A DNA stretch of 64,000 nucleotides, from contig JAPNXP010000001.1 of the NCBI GenBank assembly GCA_028753945.1, positions 1,426,001 through 1,490,000 on the forward strand, in the 5' to 3' direction. The notes beneath the pieces were generated by a model, which was not told where the DNA came from, searched no databases, and worked only from the letters and a program-made list of their open reading frames with translations. Each line of letters begins with the position of its first letter. Positions within the stretch are counted from its first letter, which is position 1. Position numbers and translations under genes: made by a program. Below are positions 22,201-33,106 of the stretch, piece after piece. The stretch comes from Hexactinellida sp. DTS-2022. Lineage: Eukaryota; Porifera; Hexactinellida.

Positions 22201-25200
22201 CCTTGTGTTGTTATTGCTTGATTCAGGTTTGGAAATAATGTGCAGCTACAAATTAGCGATTGGTTTCACGCGGATCTATGTTTTCATAACTAAGCACGGA
22301 TAGTGCATTTACTTATATTTTGGTTTGTGGTAATTACTATTTTTGTTTTGCCTCAGCCTTATACGTAATTTCTAAGGTTTGACTGTCTTGTTTTTGAAAT
22401 TTGAAACCGATTACAAAATGAACTCTTCATTACAGTCCGTCTAGTATGGATTTGTTTCTGGTTGGTAGGCATCAATTAGTAACCACACTGGTTTTACTTT
22501 GCTTTATGCAAGCAATTCTTTCAAATGTTTATGTATTCTTTGTGATTATTAGGTTAATTTAGTTTAATTAATTAGCATACACTTTAACTAGTATCTCTGG
22601 CGCCCAACACTGCCATATCCGGTTTTATACATTTATTATACATTTTTATCACATTCTTTTAATTGAGCTTATTTTCCTATTCCGGCTTCATTTAGTCATC
22701 GCATTATATATTTGCATATTATTTTACCCACATTAAACTGAACACATTCCTGGTGGCAAATATTTTCAATTGTGGTTTTTTTGAATAGTATAAAAGCCAT
22801 TCAATTTTTGCATTGTTTTACGTAGCCTCAATTCTATAACTGAATTTCTGGTTTTCAAGGTTTGGTGCTTCCTATTTTTAACCATAAAATTCTCACATTG
22901 TGTGCACACGAGTTAGCCTCGGGTTTATAACATATTTATAATTTTAAGAATCTATACTAATTATTAGAATATCCTGCATATACATACATTCAATATAATA
23001 AGAAGCACTTGTAATGTTTTTATTGTTGTCCGTAACTTGTGTTTTATTCCATTCAATTGTTATCAATATAGGTTATTTCTATTCTCTGTGTTATCATGCA
23101 AAATCAACGAAAGCGAAAATTGCATTTACGAGGCAGCTCCTATCCAGAATCGAGTATACTCACTATAGAGTGTGGCATGGAACACGCGAATAAACGTCCA
23201 GGTCCCAACAGCCCTGAGTTAATGACTGGAGCTCTCATTCAAAGAGACTTCAGCGTTGAGACGTATCAGAACAGAATCATTAATAGTATATCTCCGCTTC
23301 CTCTGCACCTGCCTAACAAAGCAGATGATACTTGCTATTCGCATTTCACACAAGCCTCTAACTCCCTTCCTTACGAGCCTCCTAACCAGGTTCCTAACTT
23401 GGGACACTTCAATTTTAGCCCGCCGAGAAGTCCTGCTCCTGTTAGCCACAATTCAAGTGTTTTTACTTTTGACGTTCCTAACACGTTGCAGCAGGAGTTG
23501 GCACATGTGGTGACACCTGTGACACCTGCTAATATCCTTGATGTGGAACCTAGTCTGTCGCATCTCAAATCCTACTGTTCGGAATCTTACATTCCGAGTC
23601 AGCCCACCGACTCTGCTGGGAGAGCCCTGCACTCCCAGCGCTTCTATCAGAGATCTCAGTCAGCTGTTGCCAGGTTAGTTACGTCACTTGCCAATAGGAA
23701 CTCTTCTATAACGCTTTAGTTGGAAATCTATTCATTATAGCGATAAGCACATTAATTAATACAGATTTACTCATTAAGTTTACCTTAATTTGGTATACCG
23801 AGTTATAAGCTTCATACTGTCATTATCCATAATTATTGGGCAATACGCACATAATACTAAGTTTGCTAATGTATTAAACATTTCTCCTACATTCTAATTT
23901 TAGTAATAAAGCACTTTGTTTGTGGGTATCTCTCAATAGTTCTATCAGTTAATCTTGTTCGTAATCAGTTTACTAATTTATTTATAATAGTACGTTATTG
24001 AATTTATAATACTTTTATACTTGATGGTTTAGTACTAAGCGTTTTCTATCAACCACATCCTTTCTGAAACAGTGTGGCCCTTCTATTACATAATGTTCGT
24101 CGTTCGATAAACCTTTAAATACCTGTGAATTTAGACATATATTAGATTATGCTTATTTATTTTAAAGTAAAGTTCAACTTATTCTTATAGCTCCAGCACT
24201 ATGAATTCCCAACAACTTGGAATGCGCAGAGGAATTCAATTGAAAATTGACCTCGCATATGAAAGTCAATCTGATTTATGTTCTACAGAAAAAAGGTTAG
24301 TATAACCTGTTTACATAGCGCATTTCATCCAATAAACACTTTAATTATTGAAAGTTTAATAAAACACGAGTATCAGTAAGAATAATCGATCACATTATCT
24401 GATTATAATAATTAAATATTATAATATAGTATAGTTAATTATTACTACTTTGGTGACCATGCTAAAACAGTTAATCTCTAGAAATAATATACCTGCCCAA
24501 CTAAGGGGCGTGAAAATATTAGTTGACTAATTCATTTAATTATTTAAATAGTCAAGAAATTTGTATCATTATAGTTTATATTTTATAATTGTGATTTCGG
24601 GGGTTATAATGATAATCGTGTGTTTATATGATATTATTTGAATGACAGTGCAACCTTGATTATCCGAACTTGTTTACACCAGTTAAACAAATTCGGATCA
24701 TTTAAAATTAATAATCAAACTATGCTTACAATATTGGGACTAGCTTGAGGTGTTTGGATGATAGAGTTTGTAGTTTGTACTGTATTGTGCGAGTAACCAT
24801 GCTTTAAACTATTCATAACTCTAGATCATTATTCAATGAACTATTCAACTTTGGTAAAAATTAATATTTGATTAGGCTACATATGGTTGTATTATGAAAT
24901 AAATGAAATTATTTAAGAACATTTAATGTGGATATTATTACACAATCCACAACGTGTACGGAAATGTAATCATTTTAAAACACAGATATGTTATGTTTTG
25001 AATTATACAGAGACTGTCCAGATGTATATCTTGTGGTTTCTAATTAACTTTGAAATTGCTTGCAATCCCATTTTCTCATGCTCGTAACCATAAGTTGTCT
25101 GACAGAGATTACCCAAGTATAGTTACTAGTTAATTGTTGTTAATTGTTTGCTTCCAGACTGTTTTTCTGTTCATGGGACTTAATCATTAATCTCTGCCTT

Positions 25201-28200
25201 TTTTAATGTTGTTAATACTATGGTATATTTATTTAAGTAATGATATTTTGTCAATTTTGTCGTTTTATAAACGCAATTTATTATGCAATAAATCTAAATA
25301 GTTTGGCTAGATTTGTCTGTACAGATGGTCTGTCTATCTTTAACACAGATACGTTAGCCTGTTAACCAATGAGTATTCATCGTCATTGTATTTTTAGTTT
25401 GAATTTGAGTAGAAGAATCAACTCAGAACAGCTTGTGCGGATTCTGATTAACGAGGAAGATCTTTCAACTGAGTACACGGTAGGTATTCTTCCTTCCTTT
25501 TGTGTATTTAGATAAGCGATGCTATCATTGGCCACTGCTATCAATTATAGTACCGTATGCTCTTTATATGAGTTTATGTGGATATGTTTGTGCCATCGGA
25601 GCTATAACTATGTCCTTATAAAATACTTGTATTCAATATATTTAATATTTATATTTCTTTCAATTAATGTGAATAAATTATCGCTTTAGGGTGTTCCAAT
25701 GAATAAGGACAAGGTTGCAATCCCTGGTACTGGCCACAAAAACAGATACGCAGACATATTACCAAGTGAGTATTTATTAATTATTCAGCGTGATACCTTT
25801 GGCACTCCACTTTTAATATTTATTGAGACTGCATTATACCGCAGGATTGTAGTATCTTGTATACATTTGCTATTCCAATGAATTGACCAGCTTTACGTTT
25901 TCACAAAATGCTTAGATCGATGTTCTCGCGTTATTCTGCAAGACATAAACTCGGATGTCATCAGCAGCTACATTAACGCTAACCACATTAAATGCTCAAA
26001 TTCCAAGCCTTATATCGCTGCACAAGGTACGACGAGATACATTTACATTCCTAAATATATGATTACATGATTTACATTATTATCTGTGTGTTTTAGGGCC
26101 ATTGTCCAACACAGTAGATGACTTCTGGCGAATGGTAATAGAGATGAACTCTTCTACTGTCGTTATGATAACCACACTAGAAGAAACGGATCAGGTATTT
26201 AGCTATTCAGTATTCACATTATTTTTGACTAATTGGTTGTTAACGAGCTATTGTTTCTTAGTCTCGCTGCTACAAATATTGGCCGCGGAATGGAGAGAGC
26301 GAGTGCTATGGCCGTACGAGGGTAACGTTTGTTTCTCAATCGAAAGAAATTGATTACATCAAGACATATTTCAAAGTTTCTCTCAAACAGGTAGGTTTTT
26401 AATCCAAGATTTAACACAAATAATACTACATACAGTAAACTCCGTTATAACAAAATCAAAGCTTGGTGTACTTCGATAAAGCGGAATTCGTTATAAGCGG
26501 GGTAAACTAACTACAGTAGAACCTCGTTAATACGAACACGGCCATACGAATTTCCGGATAAGACGAACAAACAGTTCCACAAAATCAGGTCCCTCTAATG
26601 GCTATTCAATGGGTATTACTCCGGTTAATACGAATTCCGGATAAAGCGAAATTTTTTTACCGTCCGTTGGTGTTCGTATTGAGGTTCTACTGACTTTTCC
26701 GTCTGGGGAATACGTCTATGTTCCTTGTAATAAGCGGGTATTTCGTTATATCCAACTTCATACATCTACTTCATTACAACGGGAGTTTACTCTATTTATA
26801 TGACTCTTCTGTCCCCTCAGAATAGCGACTTCATGCTAGTGACTCACTACTGGTACACGACGTGGCCAGATCACGGAGTGCCCTCTTCTCCCGAACCGAT
26901 ACTTAGCCTTATAAAAGAAGTCAATGTTAATACTATCTCAGATTCAGGTCCTATCATCATTCATTGCAGGTTTGTAGAAACATTGGATTTCTAATTTCAC
27001 GATTTGAACTCCTAATTATCAAATGTACCGTATAGTGCTGGGGTTGGCAGAACAGGCTGTTACATTGCAATTGACGTTGGACAAGAGCAATTGAAGGTAA
27101 GTCTTACGAGAAGAGTTATTTTATTTAAATTACAATGAACTACTTTGATTTCTGTTTTTAGCAAGGAGACTCTGTGGATATACTGGGTACTCTCTGCTCC
27201 ATGAGGCGTGATAGGTAATTATATTCTTATATATTATTATTATTACAGTTAGGTCTGCTTATTGTGAACAATTTTTCGTCCGCTTAATATGAAAAACTTT
27301 ATTATGAACAAGCCCTATGTTCCCAATTTAACAACTTACATAGGGTTTGTATTACGTTCAGTTCACATATTATGAAGTCTCTCTATTATGAACACAATTT
27401 TGGCATATTAACAAACCTGACTGCATTACCGGTACTATGTGCATTGGTATGATTATATTCTCCATTAGAGGCACGATGATACAAACATTCGACCAGTATC
27501 TGTTCGTCTACCACGCACTTTCTCACTTCTCTTACACTGAGCAGCTGATCAGTCTGAAACTCAGGAGCACTTATCAGAAGTTTATTGCGACTATGATGAG
27601 TCCCATCTCGGGGTTCCCGCCTAAGTTCTACAATAGTTCGAATAAGTATATCGATGAACTAATGAATGAGACAAATTCTAACGCTTCATTTACTGTCCCA
27701 CATCACGAAATTCTGACCACGCCCTCCATTAGCGTCGGTTCAGTTCCAAATTCATTTTCCTTCCTGGAGCCTGCGCCCCCTCAGCCCACCGTCTCAAAAC
27801 CCGACCCGCCACCCTGTCAGCTGTTCCTATTCCCACAGCTGACAAGGTCTACAAACACTTCGTCTCCACTTCATGGCATTACCGAAGTTACTGCAGAAAA
27901 CACCGATCCCAACATCTGTTTATTTCCCAGTCATTCAGGGAAACAGATTCCGCCAATATCTTTCGATTTTCCTTCCGTCGCTGAGGAATCTCCTAAGCCT
28001 AAGAGGAAGAACATTCCACAGCGGCTGACGCTTAGCAACACCCCTACCGTCCCTCTGTCCCCCGAACCCCTCTCCTGTCCGGTCCCGGCCCTCCTCACGC
28101 CCACCAACGCCAGGCCTGATTGCGAACCGAGCTTCTTTTTCTCAGAGCAGAGATCGGACGCACATTCTAACTCGGCTAACTATCTCACCAAAGATCAACA

Positions 28201-28471
28201 CTTCGTCTTCCCTGACACGCCTACGAGGCGACAGCGCTCCTGCGAACACACTGCGTTTCCTTTCGGCAACTTAACTATAAGAACAAACACACCCAACAGC
28301 AATATTCCGTTTGCCTTTTCTGATAACAATATTGGTAGAGGGTGTGCCACAACTCTTCCCGCGAATGAATCCACTCCCTATTCCAGCTTCACGTGGCCCT
28401 CAGGCGTCAAGAGGGTCCCCATCGCTTCCAGCTCCCCCATCACTCCACGGACTCCCACCCTAGTACATTAG
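16279..28471 (+). CDS. Receptor-type tyrosine phosphatase, PTPRR/PTPN5/PTPN7 group
   Basis: Fifteen coding exons joined by hand, all GT-AG and in phase: 16279-16320, 17728-17835, 18714-18869, 20330-20440, 23072-23673, 24191-24295, 25398-25479, 25690-25765, 25916-26026, 26097-26194, 26262-26390, 26821-26969, 27036-27096, 27162-27214, 27469-28471; 961 residues. Signal peptide (1-22), short glycosylated ectodomain, one membrane span (about 122-147), then a basic stop. A KIM-type MAPK-binding motif RRGIQLKIDL is at 352-361. The catalytic domain has KNRYADILP (419-427), WPD loop Asp557, HCSAGVGRTG with Cys589 and Arg595, and Gln637, so it should be active. HYWYTTWPDH and GRTGCYIAIDVG match the PTPRR/STEP/HePTP group, which dephosphorylates ERK and p38. 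The 300-residue tail, all in the last exon, has repeated F-x-F(P) motifs and many SP/TP sites. Retention of intron 5 would stop after 13 further residues, giving a membrane form without phosphatase. Confidence 0.9.
19819..20005. repeat. Pogo-like MITE in phosphatase intron 3
   Basis: Begins CAGTAAAACCTTAGAAAGTG and ends with inverted TTTGGAAGTTTTACTG, flanked by TA on both sides. The words GTTCACTT and GTGAACACC recur internally in both orientations. 187 bp, non-coding. Confidence 0.85.
24646..24782. repeat. Decayed pogo-like MITE in phosphatase intron 6
   Basis: Left end CAGTGCAACCTTGATTATCC is a typical Tigger-like terminus; AATTCGGATCATT lies inside. The right end (GTTTGGATGATAGAG ... GTACTG) is only a weak inverted match. 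Probably an old copy; right boundary uncertain. Confidence 0.5.
26433..26792. repeat. Pogo-like MITE in phosphatase intron 11 (outer element)
   Basis: Left end CAGTAAACTCCGTTATAAC, right end ACAACGGGAGTTTACTC, flanked by TA. Its interior was split by a second MITE (26514-26692). Its right end is 28 bp before the acceptor of exon 12. Confidence 0.85.
26514..26692. repeat. Second MITE nested in the first
   Basis: Begins CAGTAGAACCTCGTTAATAC and ends with the inverted partner GTTCGTATTGAGGTTCTACTG-type terminus. The same family, with a clean TA duplication, is at 31967-32070. 179 bp. Confidence 0.85.
27246..27423. repeat. Pogo-like MITE in phosphatase intron 14
   Basis: Begins CAGTTAGGTCTGCTTATTGT and ends AACAAACCTGACTG. 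A second copy of the same family, in the opposite orientation and with a TA duplication, is in the BRSK gene at 53925-54128; the two share internal sequence such as TTCATAATAGAGAGACTTC. Confidence 0.85.
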
Positions 28472-29476
28472 CTTTATATAATCAATCCCGAACCCATCCC
28501 AGAAACCTAATTGCGAGCTTCCATTGCAACTTAGCTTCACTTTTAATCTTGAGTAGGCAGCTTTTGATTTGACGCTCTTCCCATTTCTAGATAAATGTCA
28601 CATTTTAGGCTCGATTCGATCATTTTACGCTCCTGCTAATGTTCAATCCTCATTTCCCGATTTATATTTTATCAATCTATTTTATCGCTGCTATTTCATA
28701 TTCCTGTGAATAGAGTTTTAATTGTTTGCTTGCTTTTTAGCTGTCTCGCGAACAAATATTCTTATATCCAATTTTAGTATTTCTTAATAATTTCTGTATT
28801 CGGATCATTCAAGTTAAATTGAGCATGGCATTATCTAATGATTACACTGATACTCCTGTTAGGGATTAATTATGCTATTTGTTAACTGTTATTATATTTG
28901 GTCACTTAGTTCAATGTCGAACTAGTAACGAATGCTATTTAATTACTTTTCAGTGGGTTTGAACGAGTGTGTTGTCTGTGGGATTGATATGACTATAAGG
29001 CATAAGTTTAATTAACAGGCAAAATGAATTAATTTTAGGGTTTACAGTTTCAAATTCAGATCATAAAATAATGTGAATCCAATGAGACCGCAATTGTCTA
29101 GTGGCCTGCATGGTAGATTATCGCAGTCAAAATATTTTAAAAAACTAGATGTCTACTTTTATGATTTGTTTAATCTTAATGGAGGAATACGAATACTCAT
29201 CAGTGAGTATTTATGAGCCCTCCGAGGGCAAAATGTAACCATATAAGAAAGAGGTAGGCTTAATACTATCTTACATAAATTGCTATATTTGGACCAGAGG
29301 ACTTGCCATTGTTCGTAGTAAACTTTGTTGAGCTCCATCGTCCGCATCGTATTTCCTATCGCACTTCACTGTAATTATTGTCGATTTTGAAAAGCGCAAT
29401 GCTCTTACAATCATAAATCAGAAATGTGTTATAGTATAGAGCATAAGCTCGAATAAATTCTAAATCCTTGCAATTA
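28472..29476. other. Intergenic, 3' flank of the phosphatase gene
   Basis: No gene or repeat recognised. AT-rich, with no convincing reading frame on either strand. Confidence 0.5.
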
Positions 29477-29648
29477 CAGTGAACTCCCGTTATAACGAAG
29501 TCGGATATAACGAATTACCCGCTATAATGAAATGGAGATTTTCGCCCAGAGCACAAAATACATTCATTATTATCCGTTTATAACAAATATCCTGATACAA
29601 CGAAGGAATTTACAGGTCCCAAGTCTTCCTTATAACGAGAGTTCACTG
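29477..29648. repeat. Pogo-like MITE with TA duplication
   Basis: Termini CAGTGAACTCCCGTTATAAC and inverted TTATAACGAGAGTTCACTG, with TA on each side. Internal words ATATAACGAA and TATAACAAA repeat the terminal theme. 172 bp, non-coding. Confidence 0.88.
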
Positions 29649-30334
29649 TAATTTCATTTCACTATAAAGTTTATTCAAACAAATTTCAAACAATATAACT
29701 ATTTGTTTGCATTTAATATCTATTATATATATTCAATCTTGTTTTTTGATGTGTTACTTCCCATTTGTTAGATTTGTACGGCCGAAATCGGAGGTTTTTG
29801 ACACCAAGTTGAGCGAGTTCTTTTGTCTCATCGGTTTTTTTTTCTTAAATCCTTGTATATATTGTTTTATTATTCGTACAATTCCATAATACAATATTCG
29901 GATCTTTTTGTCTATCGTTTTTTGTCGCCTAGGCAGTGGAATCAAATGGACAAAAAACAGATTTCAACTGTAATATAACTGATTTGACTGCACTATTCTT
30001 TGCGCCATAAATATATAAACTCGTTATCTAAAATACTTACATTGGCTAGAGTTGTAAAATTAATTTAATTTATTTATAATTATATTCAATTATCCTGTAT
30101 TTCTATTTCTAGTTATAATATTGATCTCATTTGCTGTTGAGAATATTAGTCTACCGTCAGGGTAATAATGCATTATTTTATTGTATCATATAATAATATG
30201 TTGCTTAGCTTCATGCATGCCATGAGACTTCTAACATTGTTTGCTTTCTAATGAAATGATGAGAGAGCGAGTGCATGCAAACATTAGTGTAGTATAGTTA
30301 TGTGCGATGGAACTTGTCTTATGTAGTGCTCAGT
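29649..30334. other. Intergenic spacer
   Basis: AT-rich stretch downstream of the bZIP-like gene (which reads on the minus strand). No gene recognised. Confidence 0.5.
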
Positions 30335-30769
30335 TTAGTAGGTGTAGGTAGGGGGATGGAATTCGTGAAAGAAGTTCTCTGGGGGAGCAGTAAGGGTAGG
30401 CTGTTGTTGACTATACACAAAATCCTCGGAGTAAACTTGTGGTTCTTGGTTAGAAATAGCATTCTTTTTAGCAGCGCAGGACTTCCTTAACTGCGCGACC
30501 TCTTCGTGGAGATCATCGAGTACAGCTAATAAGGCGTTTCTCTCGGCCTCTAGCATGTTGATCTTAAAATCGAGATTAGATCTTTTCTTCTGCTCGTATA
30601 GTCTGGCTTTCTCGAGCCTGCGCGCGCGTCTCACGGAAAGTTTCTGCTCCTCAGTGAGCTTGAGAGCAGACATCTTGTAGTCGAGTAGCTTTGGATTTAT
30701 TTTTGTTAGGTCTGATACCAAAAATGGAATGTTCAGTTCTTTATTATTTTTCTTAATTCTTGAATACAT
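30335..30769 (-). CDS. Small bZIP-like protein
   Basis: Intronless, 144 residues. A basic region (46-66, RRARRLEKARLYEQKKRS) runs directly into a leucine zipper with Leu at 73, 80, 87 and 94, exactly seven apart. In the standard register N-x7-R-x9-L the Arg is kept (Arg63), but the near-invariant Asn is Ala55. DNA binding may therefore be altered, or the protein may act as a dimer partner. The tail is Tyr- and Pro-rich. An internal Met33 is an alternative start that would retain the whole bZIP region. Similar length to small CEBPG/BATF-type proteins, but I cannot name an orthologue. A TATATAAG box lies 54 bp upstream. Confidence 0.75.
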   Translation of the reverse strand: MYSRIKKNNKELNIPFLVSDLTKINPKLLDYKMSALKLTEEQKLSVRRARRLEKARLYEQKKRSNLDFKINMLEAERNALLAVLDDLHEEVAQLRKSCAAKKNAISNQEPQVYSEDFVYSQQQPTLTAPPENFFHEFHPPTYTY

Positions 30770-30822
30770 TCTTATTTGTTTGTTTATTTAGATACTTATT
30801 ATTTTTCTTAATAATACGTGCC

Positions 30823-30830
30823 CTTATATA
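30823..30830 (-). promoter_or_regulatory. TATA box of the bZIP-like gene
   Basis: On the minus strand this reads TATATAAG followed by GGC, a canonical TATA box 54-61 bp upstream of the ATG at 30769. Confidence 0.6.
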
Positions 30831-31105
30831 CTTTGTCTAATCCTGTCCTTCACGAGATCGAATTGAATCACTTTGAGCCCTTTACAAATTATCTGTAGAT
30901 ATTAATGTAATTTTTTGGATGGATGCACATTTTCCTTTCTCCCTCGATTCCCTGTGCTTTGCTGTGTCTAAATACTATATCAAATTTATTTAGTTTTGAA
31001 ATTTCGGATTCAATAATTTGACTACTAGTGTTTATTTAAAAGTTCAATTTCGAAAGTAGTCAAATTAGTAATCTATTATTTAATTGATTAAAGTTTGGAA
31101 ATATA

Positions 31106-31206
31106 CAGTGGAGTCTCCGAATAACGGACACGTTGGGGAAATGGCTTATGTCCGTTGTAGAGGGGTTGTCCGCTTATCGGAGTGTCCGTTTTGGGAGACT
31201 CCACTG
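31106..31206. repeat. Very short pogo-like MITE, almost palindromic
   Basis: 101 bp from CAGTGGAGTCTCC to its exact inverted copy GGAGACTCCACTG, with TA on each side. Inside, GGACACGTT and GTGTCCG continue the pairing. The element is nearly one hairpin. Confidence 0.9.
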
Positions 31207-31966
31207 TATACTTAATACATTTCGTATTATGTACAGTGTATCTAGTAAATTTTGGAGATTTAAAAAAATCGACATGATAAAAACAACGAACTCCGCTTAT
31301 AACTAACTAACTTAATGATCCTAGCATTTCGATATAACGGAAGTTTGCTGTATCCTTGATGCTAGGAATCAGAGATAATTAAGTTTCAGGCATTCAAGGA
31401 AACGAGCCCAAATGACTAATATTGTATTAAATATATGGGAGTATCTCTCGAATTTCGCGTGCGTATAAAATTTCCTTTCGCGTTGTACGCGCCTGGATGA
31501 AACCTTGGTAATTTTTATGAACTCGATGATTGGGTACAGAGTTATAGATTAATCAGTAAATTGAAAACACTCAAAATTAAATAACAACAAATTAATTATT
31601 AGTATAATTTGGTCGCACTAGTTTTTTAATAACTAAAGAATTCTGAAGCAGTATTTTCTAGAAATTATTTGTCATTGTTGATCGCAATTTAATGAAAGAA
31701 ATACCTTTACTGGAAAATTAATGGTAACATCATAAGTTTTCAGTAAGCAAATAACTTTTATATTCAGTATGTGATATGATATTATCAGAATTGTGGATGA
31801 ATTCAGTACTTTGTTTACCTTGTGCAATTAGTAGAAATGGAAAAGGGACAAATTCTTAATATTTAAGAAATATAATTTAGAAAAAGACAACCCTAATTCG
31901 TATAAATTTAGTAACCTTGTACACGTAATACGCTGAAATTAAGAATAGAAGATCCTATCTTAAATA

Positions 31967-32070
31967 CAGTAGAACCTCGTTAATACGAACACCAACGGAC
32001 GGTAAAATTTGTTCATCTTATCCGGAAATTCGTATTAATTAACCGTGTTCATACTAACGAGGTTCTACTG
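31967..32070. repeat. Short pogo-like MITE with TA duplication
   Basis: Termini CAGTAGAACCTCGTTAATAC and its inverted copy GTTCATACTAACGAGGTTCTACTG-type end; TA duplicated. 104 bp. Same family as the nested element at 26514-26692. Confidence 0.9.
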
Positions 32071-33078
32071 TAGGTAACCATGGTGTGTTGTGTTCTCATT
32101 TTACAGTTTCAGCTCTCAGCCCAGTTGTGCAAGTACTAATTCAATTCATTGTTTGAATTGAATTTATGTTACACTCTAAATTATATAACAAACAAAATAA
32201 TTTATTTAGAATTAAAACAAACAAACAAATCATTTTCCTTGGTATCATAGATCACCTGATTTCTAGGTAGCATATACTGTCGATAGCGTGCATTGTTATT
32301 CTTCATTACTAAATAATAATAATAATAATGACAATGAATAGTATCTTGATTTGGTTATGCCACCAACAGCTACAATAATATTCCGCAATCGGTTCATTGA
32401 GAAGAAATAGCTGTATCAGATCTCACTTTTTGGTATCAAATTCCTCTCTAGCTCTCCTTCTAGGGACATACAGAGTTTGATGCTGTAAGTGCATGTTTCG
32501 GAAGTTTCGAGTAGAACTTTTCAGGAATTTGAGACTGTTATTATCTGTTTGAACTTTGAACTGACTTCTCAGATTCATTGTTATATTTTCTTATTTTCAC
32601 TTGCTAGGAATCATTTGATACGAAAATACATTCTTCAGATAAGCTATTCCTCTAGGATATAAAGCTGTAGGTATATTGTAGAGAGGTTACCTTCTTAACT
32701 GAATATTTGATTATGCTAGATCAGAATCAGTCACAAATGTATTCTGTGTTGTGTTGTCATTTTCCTGCACGAGACCAGATAGGACGCGGTTTTAGAGAAT
32801 AATCCTCAGATATGAATGGAACGGTCTCTCCTTCAGAGTCACAATCTTGCACACTTCACTAACTGACTGTTCCAGTTGTTCCTTTTCCAATCCACTCATC
32901 CTCTCCTGTTTTATTTATAGTGTACGGAGATTCTTCTCGAGCAAATCTCCAGTGCCTTGGGGATTTCTCTTTTCTCTGTTAATTCTACCCCATCCATTTC
33001 TTGCAATACTGTTCTTTCGCTGGTAGCAACGAGTGTAGCTGTTTACAGTTGCGACTCGCTGCACGTAGCTAACCAGAG

Positions 33079-33106
33079 CTTCTGACTTCTGACTTCTGAC
33101 TTCTGA
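33079..33106. repeat. Tandem 7-mer CTTCTGA x4
   Basis: Four perfect copies of CTTCTGA in a row in otherwise non-repetitive sequence. Confidence 0.9.
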
